Of a stretch of 25,119 nt of DNA, positions 1-10,727 are shown piece by piece. The stretch comes from Chloromonas sp. AAM2. Taxonomy: Eukaryota; Chlorophyta; Chlorophyceae; Chlamydomonadales; Chlamydomonadaceae. The translations under genes were made by a program, and so were the position numbers. How positions within the stretch are numbered: the stretch's first letter is position 1; each line of letters opens with the position of its first letter. Where the stretch lies: NCBI GenBank assembly GCA_004335635.1, contig QAXH01006091.1, positions 1 through 25,119 of the forward strand, given 5' to 3'. The notes below the pieces were generated by a model. That model did no database searches. It saw only the letters and a program-made list of their open reading frames with translations, and was not told the DNA's origin.

Positions 1-735
1 TGGTGGGTGCGCCCACCAGAAACGTGCAACGTGTGCACTTTGGGAGGTCAAAAACTGTGTACCGGTCATTTTGCAACATACTGCACGCACGTATCTACAG
101 ACGCAGTGGCCATCCAGGACGGGCTGACTCAACAGCTGTCCATCCACACATGTGGCTACCACGGCGTAACGTTCAACGTCCGCTTCCCACGCTCGGATAC
201 GCTGGGTTCACGTCTAGTGACCGTGCCCTTGATATGATCTGCCCCGCAATAGATAGTGAAGCCCCACAACCAGGTCTCCGCCAAGAGCCGCGAATTCATT
301 GGATTACCTGCGTGGTCCATGACGCCCTTGCGCAGCTCAAGCAAGCGCACGGCACAAGCAACTTGGTGATCACCTCGCTGGTAAGACAGGGAGGGTGCTG
401 TAACTCATCCGATCCCGAGTTTGCATATCTAGATCACTCTCTGACACAAACCTACCATCCCGGCGGCGACGTGCTGCATACATCGGATGCGGCGAACGAC
501 TTGGCACCCGCCTCCTGCGCAATATGATATGCACTTGCCACCAGTTTAGGAGCCTTGGTCGTCACCTGTCCGATCTCCTGACCTGTCCGATCTTGCAGGT
601 CACGATTACCGGTGGTTGATTCAGCGAGAGAGCCCCGTGGCGCATTGTCCCGTAGCTGAGCACGGCATCCCCGATGCAGCAGGCGTCTGCAAACCTTTTG
701 ATCAGCAGCCGCCTGGATTAAACCCGTAGCCGAGC
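1..735. other. No gene recognised upstream of the first exon
   Basis: Open stretches exist on both strands but none has a recognisable domain or a convincing pair of splice sites. The only structure I see is a duplicated motif: a segment beginning ccgtagctgagcacggcat near 651 is repeated imperfectly near 724, just before the first exon of the next gene. The stretch may be intron or upstream part of that gene. Confidence 0.4.
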
Positions 736-1820
736 ATGGCATTTCAAATGGAGCAGGCAGTCGTCCCATCTTTCGCCACCTATCGCCAAGAGCGGCTTGT
801 GGCCAATACCAACTCTGCCTTGTGGATAGGCGTATGTGTGTGCGTGGCGTCCATGCTGCGATCGGCACATCTTGGCTATGTCAACAGCAAGCCACTCTGG
901 GAAATCGTCATGGAAGGAGCGAGCCTGTCGGTGTTTCTCGTCATGGACGCAGTACAGGCCGTGGTGGCAATCTATGGCCGCCCAGGCATGTTTCAACCAG
1001 CCTGCATCCTCTGCCACACCGTGCGGTCGATGACCCTGTGCTGTGCTGCATTCGAAGTGTTACCCTGTACTGAAGGAATGAAAGCCATCCTGGGCATGCA
1101 CATAGAGTTGCTGGTGGACCTGACTTTCGATCACCATGATCAGGTGCGTCGTTATGTGTTTTGTAGATGTAGATTCAGTCAGACACGCCATGTCTTCTCC
1201 ATTGTTTCAAAACGCATAACGTGAACTAGTTTCATACTGGAGCCATGCAATGATCGTATTCGTCCAGCCGTGGTCATACCTTGGTTTAACGACTGATTCC
1301 GCGCACAGGATCTTCATGCGGCAAGTGAATCGCTGTGCTCACTTTCCACACATTGCTGTCATTTTCACACACCTGCAGTTGTCAGTCATGGGCATGGTTC
1401 AAGCACATCGCCAATTAGGTTGGATGTTGGTTTTCGTCCGGCGCATGGGTGGCGACCCTGGACGCGTAGTATTGCGTGGTACATGCAACTGGATTTTCAT
1501 GATGCTGGTGTCCTGCATCCGTGAGATGCGCATACGGGGCGCATATCAGAGGCACTGTCAAGGCCTACAGCAGCAGCGCGTGCACTTGCAGCAGAAGCAG
1601 GCAAGGCAGCCAGTCCCGCTCCCATCTTCCTCAGACGTGCCGTTTACCAGCCACCTGCCCATCCCTGTGAAGTCACAAGAAGCAGCTGGTAGCAGTGGGG
1701 GCCAGACGGACGGCCAAGACATCAGTCAGCGACAGCAGGAACTCGAGAGAGGGGCTCCGGCGTCTGGCCCTGTTCACGGCCATGCATCAACAACACATCT
1801 GTCCCCACTCTCAGGCCATG
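736..1820 (+). other. First membrane module (two exons) of the SBP-like gene
   Basis: Exons 736-1143 and 1379-1820 join in phase 0 across an intron starting gtgcgt and ending ctgcag. The translation has about four hydrophobic stretches, for example ALWIGVCVCVASML, EIVMEGASLSVFLVMDAVQA and CNWIFMMLVSCI. It then has a short basic segment with GAYQRH and a Gln/Ser-rich tail. The tail passes through donor ATG/gtgaga at 1820 into the linker exon at 2129 in correct phase (G+GT makes Gly). The layout resembles the module that ends the gene at 9600 (there RAYQRW follows the last hydrophobic stretch), so it may be an older duplicate or the C-terminus of an upstream copy. Confidence 0.5.
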
Positions 1821-4800
1821 GTGAGATGCACAGCTGCTTGTACTGTGAGGTGAAGCACATGAATCGAAATGGCAAGTTGCTGTCATGCTTTTGCATAACT
1901 TTGACCTTATTCCGGCTGCTCCAATTGGCTGCTTGTACTTGTACATGCTTCACTTGTTCGTACATGAGCGAACTTGGCACCAGGCTAGTGCTGAATCTGT
2001 TTTTTGAAACTTGGTTCATACGTTCATCTGATGCATTCACTCGACGTCACGTAAGGTTGCGACTTGACACGCCAAAATATCTGATCAAGGTCACGCAAGG
2101 CTACGCCCTCGGCTTGCTTTGTGTGCAGGTGCTCAAGAAGATCCTACTTGTGCGGACAATGCGCATGTTGTGCAAGACAACGACGGTGCTTCAGTTGCGC
2201 TTGATGCTGCAGCTTCACGCGAGGGCAAGGCGGCTGAGGCGCCATGCGAAGGGGCGGCCACGGGCTTCCCAGGTTTCAGCACAGCAGGACGGCTTGCCCC
2301 AACTAGCCCACCTACGCCATCCTTCTCCGCGCCTTCGTCACGATTATCTGATCGTCAGGGGATGCGCGCACAGCAGCACTTGTTGGCCCCAGCAACTGTA
2401 CCAACAAGATGTGGTGGCGCATTCGGCTTGCGAAGCACAGCGAGCAGCATTGCGCGGCCGGCATATCAAGTGCCTACCAGCCCGCAATGGTCAAGCTTCG
2501 CGCCAGCCTTGCAACCAAGGGCGTCGCGTCAAAGCACAACTTACAGGCACAACGCAGGCTGCGCGCCTATCACGGTAGGTTGGGGTACCTGGCCCTGATA
2601 GTATGGTACTGTAGAGCTGGCGCGCCTCAGTACTGCGGACTCTGCTCTTTTGCACAACTGACCCGTTGATTAGACTTGGTGCCAATACACCCGGCATTTT
2701 GGCCGGCATGCTTCGAGAGGGCATCAGACGCTCACGGCAAGCCTGGTGGTTCTGCTGCTACAGCTTCGGCGTCCTGTCCGACGCACAGTTGCAGAATTGC
2801 ACCTCGTCATCTCGTATTGGTGCTCATTGTGTGGCTGGCCGCTTTTCCTGTTGCAGGTGCATGTGAAGGTCGTCGGTGTTGAGCTGAATCAGCTGCCACG
2901 CGATATGCCAAGGCTAATCGAGGAAGAGCTTCGCCGCAGGTACAGCTTGGGTGACATGCAGGCACATGGCAGTTGTTGATATAAGTGGCTTGAAAATTAC
3001 GTTTTTCAGGCTCGCCTGCTGTTTTCATGCTGTGTATCAGTGACCGGGTGAACCAGCCAAATGCCGGCACCACAGGACTTGCAAGCATAAGTGTCAGCAA
3101 TGCGTTTTGCTTTCTTGCTCAGGGTAGGCCAGGGCGGTGCCCGTCCCGTTCCGTGTCCTCTGACGGCTTCCTTGTCGTAAACACATATATATAGCATAAG
3201 TATATCAGCAAGCTCAGGGTGTTGTCTGAACATCTGCACCGGCAAGCTCAGCACCTGAGCTGTTGCTTGATAGTGTTGCGTGCTGCAGCGTGCCAGGCTT
3301 GGTACTGGCAGGCCTGGTCATGCGCAGTGGGTGCGTCTGGTTGACCCTGGACCTGATCAGGACCGCTGAAGACGTGCTGGCAGACCAAGGAGTCAACCAG
3401 GACGTCAATCTTTCCGCCAGTATGATGGATCTCATCAGCCACTTGATGCGCGACAACAACATAGGCCAAGTGCTGGATGACGGCGCCACCATGTGCATTC
3501 AGGTGCGTGCTGGCATGTTCGTGTGCCGGACCAGGTGAACCATGTGAAGGCTGTTCGTGTCTGCCAAAAAGCACGCACTACTTGACACCTGCGTACGTAC
3601 GTGGAGAACAATGATCCAAATGATGCCTGGGTTTGGAAAGTTACGAATCCCTCAACCACTCATGCGTAAAACGACACACCAGCTGCCAGCGTCTGATGGA
3701 AGGCGACTGCTTGAGTGCAGTCGTGCCGCTCTCAGTTAGGTTACCGGATACGAACAATATTGATGATCTTACAAACGGCTCTGGGCATCGCCTGTACTGC
3801 TTCATGGCTGTTTGCTGTTTGAAAAGCGCAACAATAACAATGATGGCAAACGTTAAGCCATGTAGCCCTGCTCGTTCAGACCGGCACCAAGCATGTTGCA
3901 GCCTACATTTCACAAGTGGGGAGGGATTCCAGCCCGTCCAACCTACAAGTGAAGGGGATTGCGACACACCTGGATAGTAATGGTGGTGGTCACCCCTCGA
4001 GGTACTATCCTGACCGCAAACCTCGTTAGACCCAAAAAAGGGGTCATAATTATTCTGGTTAAGCTGACGCCCTGCCTATCACTCTTATGACATCAGTTGT
4101 AGTATGTTGGTGTTGAATACTGATTAATTTCTTGCCTGATTAAAGCAGCTTGTAAGGCGGCTGTTGTAGATTGTCAAAGATTATACATGATCACAATGCT
4201 GATCCCTTGTCTGCAGACGGAAAACCATTTCATGCTGTGCAAGTGGGATGGCGGGAGCGGCAGCTATCGCACTGTGGAAGCGACAGAGCAGTCTGTGGAC
4301 TCCTTAGGTTTGCCAGGCCTGACCTGCTGCCGCCTCTTAAACGTCCTGCCAGTCGTGCACTGCATGCCAGATAGCCCGCTGCCAACCAACTCTACAGCTG
4401 GTTCTGACACGCGCTGCAACCAGCTAACCCTGACGGTTGAGCTGCAGCTGCCTAGCAACTGCCACTTCAGTGGCTGGCAGCCACCTGGTGCAGAGTCGAC
4501 AGATGCGGTGGTGGCCTTGTTTGAGACCTCTGCACGTGCAGTCCCTGATATAGAAGCCAAGCTGATGGTTCGGCGGCTGGGCGGTGGCTACCTGCCTGTC
4601 CTGATTCAGCCTGCGCCAGTGCTGGGAGGTGACAGGGTTAAGAAGTCCATTGAAACGGACATCACTGCACAGGTGAGGCGTGTGGCCCTCGTGCCTCTGA
4701 GCAGGGGGGCTTGCCAGCATGCTCTCCAGCTTGAATGGATGGGCTCGCTGTTTTCATGTTCACGTCATTGTCAACGGGCTGTAAATAATGGTACTACGCC

Positions 4801-7800
4801 GTAAGGAGCGCTGGTGAGTGGTGAGTCGATCGACAAAGACACAGCTAAAGTGACACAATTGCGGCCGACCACATGCTGCAGAAACGTCTACTATTCATGA
4901 AGCACAAGTCGGCTAATAAACTGACTGCTCACCTAGCACGTGCATGAAACCTAGCGCAAGGACACATAGCACAAGGACACCCTTGTACCATTGAGTCATC
5001 GAGGATGGCGGAATTGGTAGGCCCGAGCACGAGGCGCTCTGTGCAGCCTGGAGCACAGACGACACAGCAACGAAGGCTGAGAAAACACAAGCACTGCGAC
5101 GACAGTGCGGCTTGAGCTCTCTACATGTCTGACGCCAGCTTCTGCGCTGATTGTTCGCTGCGCAGGTTGCGATCGAGGTGGATGACACTGCGTACGCGGC
5201 ATTGTGTGTGGAGCTCTGGTGCAAGCACCGCACGTCGCAGACGACACCTCTTCCACGTTCGCTTTACATGCGCAACACACATGTGGCAGGCACGCGCACA
5301 CTCGGTGGTGATTTGGGGCTAGAGCTGTTGGTTTCGCACATTCTATTGCTGGTGCTGCCAGACAGCTGCAAAGAAGCCGCGGGCGAATTACAGCGGCACG
5401 TGGACCGGATGGGTGGTGCCAGGCCTCGCCAGGCACAGGTCGGCCTGCATACCTATTCCTCGCAGACCAGCGTGCTCTCCGATATTCAGGTGAACAGTGC
5501 CATGCACCTTCAGCTCAGTCGAGATGGCGGCGATCCAGTCAATTCATCCATGACCGATCCCGCAAAACCGCACTGTGGCGTCATGAACATTGATGGCGCC
5601 TGCCGGTTGCTGGAGGACCTGGGTATTTGGTTGTCCCACAATTGCAGCTCGGCAAGTCAGCTCGCCGGCCAGCCACCTACGGCGTTGCGGAGTGCGATGA
5701 CACATCTGGGTGACGAGCTGTTGATGTGTGCTGTTCAGAACGGGTTGACCGCAGTTGCAGACCTGATTGTGGAAACCTTGCAGCAGGCTGAACAGCAGGC
5801 CATGGCCAGACCGCACAGCACATCCGACCATAGTGATCCTGGCTTGCCACTGGAGATTACTTCTAGTGCTTGGCTGCAACGAGCTGCTTGTTGCTTTGCC
5901 ACGACCACCAGTACTAGCCTGCCAGGGAAGAGCAGTGCAGACCAAGAGTTAGCATCTTCCCTGGACGGATACCCTCCACATGGCAGTCAGACAAGTGTCT
6001 TGCATGCGGCCATGGAGTCAGGCCAGCCATCAACCCTGGCACAAGTGCTCAGGTCTGTGCATTGGGCAGGCGAGACAAGTTGTCTTCCATACACATATTG
6101 TTCCCAAAGCAATCAGGAGGTGTAGGTGTTTAGCCTTCTGGATGCGAACCTTGCATGGGCACACATCACAGCGGAATGGTTGTTACTCATGATATGGTGT
6201 TATAAACTGCGCTTCAACTGTGTCATGATATTTGCTTCACAGGTGGGGTACACTGTATGGTGGTCCGGACTGGTCCTGGCCATGGGAGCTGGAGGATGCG
6301 GCGGGCTGCATCGCACTGCACCTGGCCGCTGCACAGCCTGCCGACACATGCAGCGCACTGCTGACGACCGTTGCATCAACTTTGGCACCAGATCAGGTGC
6401 AGGCTGCCTGCAGCACATGGCTTCAGTGCCAGGGTGGAGTGGGTGCCACTCCTGCTGAACTGTTCAGAATGGCCTCACCAGATGCCAGGGTGGGTGAGGC
6501 ATGGGACAATGATTCTGCAGGCACTACCTTCCTTGATGTGTTCCGAGGCACAACAGCCCCAGCGGGCACAAGCATGGCCAAACAACCCGACACCTCAAGC
6601 CAGCCAGCTGCATCTTCAACCCACGTTCAGCCCAGTGCCAGTAACCGTCCCTGGCTGAGCAGCATGGTTGAGGTCTGGACTACACGCGAGGCGGACGAGT
6701 ACCGTGCATGGACAAGACAACAGGTGCGCAATCATCCATTGCCGAGGATTGCAATTGCGTGTTGGTCAGTCAACAGGCAGAATCACCACACACTGATGTT
6801 GCTGGTCGTGAAGCTGAACAAATGCGTTTTGTATGCGTGTTGAGTTTGGAACATGTGCTGGTCCGCACTCTCATCCATCTCATTCTCTGCTTGCATTATC
6901 TGAGCCTGATGTTGGAGATGCACCAAGCCCGAACTTGACAGCACGAGTACTCAATCAGCTCAAATCACGCTGGTTAGACACTTTCCTGACGTCACGCCGC
7001 CAAGGGTATTTGAGCATTGACTGCATGGGGGACGTCGTCGTTTCCCTTCCAGCCTGCCAGTCTGCCTGCATCTGACTAATGGGGTTTCACGCTGCGGCAT
7101 TTTGGACGTTCGGGAGAGGGAACTAGAGTGAGCCTCGGTGTTCTGGAAACTAGTAGCCACCAAGGGCTACGATAACCAAGATCAGGCATATTTGTTCCAT
7201 CGTCCGAACAGTTGTCACTCGGGATCCGCACATGTCGCACGCTGCGCGGCTTGTCAGCAACCAACACGACAACCAACTGAGGAGCTGAGCACTTGTTGGA
7301 TAGCTACTCTGACTGGCTTAAGAAATGTCGTGCTCCTTTGCACGCTTCACCTCGGCTGCATTCAGTTCCTTTGTGAAACCCATGATGGTCTGCCAAGATG
7401 GCCTGTCGATTTACAAAACCGATTTACAATAGTCGACTTACAAAACCGAGCTAGTGCGGTGTCATGATGTGTCAGAAGACTTGCAACATCCTCCTCGCAC
7501 CCATGGGTACGCTTTTCAGGGCGTTCCAGATCGGTTACTGGTGGGCGCCTGGTGGGCGCCGGGCGGGGGGTGTCGGAGACAGCCATGAAACGCAACAACG
7601 GCTTAACGCACGAGCGGAATGTGGCGAAATCCTGACCGCAGCAGTACACTACGCAAGACTGTTTGAACGACCTCTTGATCGTTCACGTAGGCGTAATCGT
7701 TGCTGAAATAACTGTGTATACGGATGAGGGGTCAGGCTGAATCCAGGGTCAAGTCAAACAGTGATGCTACCCATGTAATAAGTACCTAGCAGGCTTGTGT

Positions 7801-9600
7801 GTGCGTTACATGGCCTTCAGTCCGGGGAGCACTGCTCAGCAAGGGCAAGGGCGGAAGGAAAACAAACAGCACAACTGTAAACTGCACCATTGCACCAGCA
7901 ACCTGCACATCAGCTCGGTGGCTGACCAAACAGGAAAGGACAAACGTCTCAGTTCACTGCGCTCTGCTAATGGGCAAGCAGAAAAAACTTGAAAAACTTT
8001 GGACACGACAAACAGCAGGCTTGGCACTTCACGTCTAGCTGCGTGTGCACGCACCTTGCTCCGGCTAGTCAGAGGCTCGCTTGCATTAGCTCTGTTTGAC
8101 ACTTTGAGATAGCCCGACAGTGTGTCAGCGAGCAGATTGCTGTGCACGCGTCTGCACTTGCTGCATCAAACAGTTCAACATGCAAGCAAGGGCAAGGGTG
8201 GTGCTGGGCACACTTTTCAAATCCACACGCATGAAATGTGCGTCATGTGTGCTTGTGCACAGACATCAAGCCTGGTATGCTCCTGGGCAGCCACCCTGGT
8301 TTTAATTGGGACATTCTCTTTCTTTCGCTCGCTTAAGGCGGGTTGCTGGCTGCACGAGCTTCCACATCTGCTGCTTCACAACATTTTCTACATCCCTGTG
8401 GCCATTGCTGCTACTGGCATCACTTCGCTTGGAGACACACAGGTGAGCGCAGGCAAATGGCAGGCCACGCCCAGCACCATGCTGGCGGTTGGTATGGTTG
8501 CATGTGAATCCCTGGAAAATGTTCAACCTCCTTTCTGCAAGCGCTATGCCTGACAGTTGCAGTGCTCAGCAGCCGGCACCTGTTGCTCCGAGACAAATCC
8601 TACCACTCTTATTAATAGTGTTGTTTTTCCAGTAATGTTGCGGATGATCATCAGTGGCACGTCTGGTTTAACAAGATCTAACCTCCTAACTTGATCACTC
8701 CACGTCAGCATGAGACACCAGACATCGCAGGGCACGAAGGTGTGTATGCTCATCTGTATGCAGCACTGGATGCTTGTTGCACGTGTCTCTCAAGCGCTGG
8801 CTTATCTGGTCAAAACTCATCTGCCCAGAGGTAAGGCATTTGTGTGGACCACTTCAGCGTCGAATGGTGGAGACATCATTTACGTGGTGTTGCTGGTCGC
8901 ACCGCTGGACCAGGCATGACGTTGCACAGCATGACTTCCAATGAAATCTGAGGAATCTAATTGTAATGTTCAGCATGTTGCAGCATGACTTTTGATGTAA
9001 TTTGTTCTGTCCGTTCTGTCCGCTGTTCACAAGCATCCCGTGCACACACACATTCTCAGTTCTTCCAGCTTGCATGCGGCGTTTTGGAGATTTTCACACA
9101 GGCAACGTTACCTTAGTCGTTACCTTAGTGAGTCGTGCAATGCCATAAGGGAGTATTTGTTTGAATCTTCAACAGAAAAGACGCAGGCGCAGGCGCAACC
9201 GCTTCTGTTCTTTGTAGGTGCGCTGGCCGGCTTTGCAAATCCCGCAGAGTGACAAGGGCAATGTTTCTTGCTGTGCTTTGCCATCTCTATGCTGAGTGAC
9301 GTAGTGCTGTGCTCCTGCTGCCTGCAGACACCCCTGCTTCAGCTTCTGGTCGTGCAACTATTTGAAGCCTACTTCCACGGCCTTGCCTACCAGATGGCTG
9401 GTAGTTCAAACCCTCTTCCTCGCGCCTTAGCTGTGCACGCGCTCGCCCTGGTGGTCACAACACTGAGCCGCACTTGGCAGCTGCGGGCATACCAGCGCTG
9501 GAAACACTGCCGAGCATGTGTGCATGCAAGGGTGGATCGTGCACAAGTCGACGACCTGGTCAAGGAACATCGGTCTGCGCCCACAGCATGCACTGCCTGA
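736..9600 (+). CDS. SBP-box-like protein (C-terminal half type) with ankyrin block and two membrane modules, multi-exon
   Basis: Exons supported by splice sites and phase: 736 (or 757)-1143, 1379-1820, 2129-2574, 2857-2939, 3289-3502, 4217-4672, 5166-6052, 6243-6723. They join to 1139 uninterrupted codons over seven introns (235-714 bp, except 190 bp at 6053-6242), with mixed phases that all match. Later exons are 8263-8442, 8731 or 8764-8830, and 9328-9600 (stop TGA); coding-like sequence at 6777-7075 is not cleanly connected. The order is membrane module, Ser/Pro/Ala-rich linker, SBP-family middle region, ankyrin-like region, membrane module. This matches the C-terminal half of large plant/algal SBP proteins, which regulate transcription and in some members end in a membrane segment. 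The defining zinc finger is not visible. The start is uncertain: ATG at 736 follows an in-frame TAG at 727, but CAG/G at 756/757 could be an acceptor for an exon continuing from outside the window. It may instead be two adjacent genes or a fusion. The family call is inferred from motif resemblance, without a search. Confidence 0.6.
2129..4672 (+). other. Disordered linker plus SBP-family conserved middle region (four exons)
   Basis: Exon 2129-2574 encodes about 148 residues rich in Ala, Ser, Pro and Gln, a typical disordered linker. Exons 2857-2939 and 3289-3502 encode VHVKVVGVELNQLPRDMPRL and then MRSGCVWLTLDLI. These parallel the plant SPL segment in which an F/V-K-L-F..P..LP..LR..I stretch precedes the hallmark IRPGC..LT. 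Exon 4217-4672 continues with a beta-rich region like the SPL domain after that hallmark. Junction phases are 0, 2, 0, 0 and all match. The introns at 2575-2856, 2940-3288, 3503-4216 and 4673-5165 hold nothing else recognised except the dispersed repeat at 3918-4043. Confidence 0.6.
3918..4043 (+). repeat. Dispersed repeat, full-length copy inside an intron
   Basis: Starts ggggagggattccagcccgt and ends with ctcgttagacccaaaaaag plus a few G. A shorter copy lies inverted at 22452-22542 and a fragment at 22016-22040. Against the 22452 copy this one has 33 extra bases after attgcgac. It can be read as a conserved tail GRDSSPSNLQVKGIAT ... YPDRKPR followed by TAG in both copies. Confidence 0.75.
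5166..6723 (+). other. Ankyrin-like region of the SBP-like gene (two exons)
   Basis: Exon 5166-6052 starts VAIEVDD, the position of the SPL motif written roughly as hydrophobic-E-V-E. It later contains GDELLMCAVQNGLTAVADLI and TSVLHAAMESGQPSTLAQVL, which look like helical ankyrin repeats. It splices in phase 2 (AG/G) to exon 6243-6723, whose GGPDW...GCIALHLAAAQPADTC followed by GATPAELFRMAS matches the SPL pattern F.PD..G..G.TPLHIAA followed by G.TPE..A. Such repeats usually mediate protein contacts. The frame is open through a possible donor at 5488 (cag/gtgaac), so I did not split the first exon. Confidence 0.6.
6777..7075 (+). other. Coding-like stretch between ankyrin and terminal membrane exons, frame unresolved
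   Basis: After the donor-like CAG/GTGCGC at 6723 protein-like sequence continues, but in successive frames: first AESPHTDVAGREAEQMRF (6777-6830), then from 6833 onward EPDVGDAPSPNLTARVLNQL and LDTFLTSRRQGYLSID, ending at TGA 7073-7075. A 53-bp intron (6724-6776) would join the first change in phase; otherwise two single-base losses would explain both. No clean donor connects it to the exon at 8263. The text after LDTF loosely parallels the start of the first membrane module. Confidence 0.35.
7408..7450 (+). repeat. Short degenerate tandem repeat
   Basis: Three consecutive variants of cgatttacaaaacc lie head to tail within about 43 bp, in the unresolved intron between ankyrin and membrane exons. 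No function visible. Confidence 0.6.
8263..9600 (+). other. Second (terminal) membrane module of the SBP-like gene
   Basis: Exon 8263-8442 (acceptor gtgcacag, donor gtgagc) encodes two hydrophobic stretches, SSLVCSWAATLVLIGTFSFF and LPHLLLHNIFYIPVAIAATG. The next exon ends at 8830 (donor gtaagg) and begins at 8731 or 8764; both acceptors are in phase 0. The last exon 9328-9600 (acceptor tgcctgcag) encodes TPLLQLLVVQLFEAYFHGLA, a second hydrophobic helix ALAVHALALVVTTL, the basic LRAYQRWKH, and stop TGA. The 8830 donor leaves one extra base relative to the phase-0 acceptor at 9328, so a small exon between them or another donor is missing from this model. Confidence 0.5.
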
Positions 9601-9960
9601 TCCTCATGGCCTCGAGCATTGGGGCATCATCACATCTTTTTCACAATCTGTGCACGTGTCTCACATGCAGCGGAGTACATACGCCCCAATTCCGCGTCCC
9701 AATCCCATGCTCTCTCAGAAGTGCACGAGCGTCGTTGTCCTTAGTTGGGCTTGAACTGAACTGTTGGCAGACAGTTTCTACGGGCAAGTTTTCTCCTGCC
9801 TATCACAAGCCCTTGTGTTGGTCTCCAACTAGGTGTTAATTATACTGGTTCATTACCGAAACAGCATCAAACAAGGGTCGAGCACAGGCATGCAGGCAAT
9901 AATCCGTTCATCGAACATATCACAAACTTGCACATTATAATGTTTTACTTAGCTTGTCGA

Positions 9961-10012
9961 TGTGCGCAACGCGCACAAGGGATGTGTCCCGCAACTCAGG
10001 GACACAAAAAAA
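9961..10012. other. Pair of adjacent perfect hairpins followed by an A tract
   Basis: 9961-9977 is a 7-bp perfect stem with a 3-base loop (tgtgcgc aac gcgcaca). 9984-10005 is a second 7-bp perfect stem with an 8-base loop (gtgtccc gcaactca gggacac), followed by seven A. The minus strand would carry a T tract before the second stem. The role is unknown; no RNA family was recognised. Confidence 0.5.
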
Positions 10013-10700
10013 CTGAAAGTCAATCATCGATATGAGTCATAAAACAAAAAGCCAGAATAAAAAAGCAGGAGCCTGGCAGAACCAGCACTATCTTATAAAA
10101 CACCACCTGAAATGCGCCCAGTCGTCAGCACAGCCTCCCACCAGCAAGGCCAACACGGCCGGCTGGGGTTCCACCGCATGGCATGCATTCGCCGGGTGGG
10201 TATGCGAGGGACTGTGGCATCGGCAACTAAGGGTTATGGTGACAATAGCCATGCATGGGGCATGATTGCCAGAGTATGTCGCGTTTGATTAGGCTGGGCG
10301 ATGGAACAGGGTTCATTCTTTCCTTGCTGCTGGTCATGCGTGAAAGCTGTCTGGCGGATCATTTGCGCAAAACTAAAGGTTTATTCATGATGTGTCAACT
10401 GCGCTTTGGCAGCCACATCGTTGAAACTGTACACATTCGGCAAGGTTGCTCAGATAGTAACGTAGGTATGCACTGTGTTGGAGTCTGCGTTTGTGCTGAT
10501 TATGGGTGTGTAGCATTTGTCATCGTTCTGAAAATCGAGCCTTAATGCTGTGACTGAAGAGGGTTTGGCTGTCACACCTTTAACTTCATCACAGTACTCA
10601 GGGTTTTAAATGACATGGAACAAAATGAGGAATACATGTGGCGCGCGCAGAGTATGAGTGTGTAAATACATATATAGTTTGTGCAGCCAGAGGTCTGCTG

Positions 10701-10727
10701 TTTGCTAGTTCTGGGACAATTCTTGAG
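10701..10727 (+). repeat. Arm of dispersed inverted-repeat family
   Basis: Reads tttgctagttctgggacaat tcttgag. It matches the arms of the 143-bp element at 24229-24371 with one mismatch in the first 18 bases, and continues with similarity to the right arm in reverse. No partner arm is seen nearby. Confidence 0.7.

Noticed and set aside
3..527. Plus-strand ORF of 174 residues at the window start
   Set aside because: Composition looks random, other frames overlap it about equally, and there is no recognisable motif or splice support.
1250..2578. Single 442-residue ORF read straight through 1820-2129
   Set aside because: The 1821-2128 part is T-rich and intron-like, with a good donor and acceptor. 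Splicing gives an Ala/Pro/Ser-rich continuation in matching phase that leads into the conserved region.
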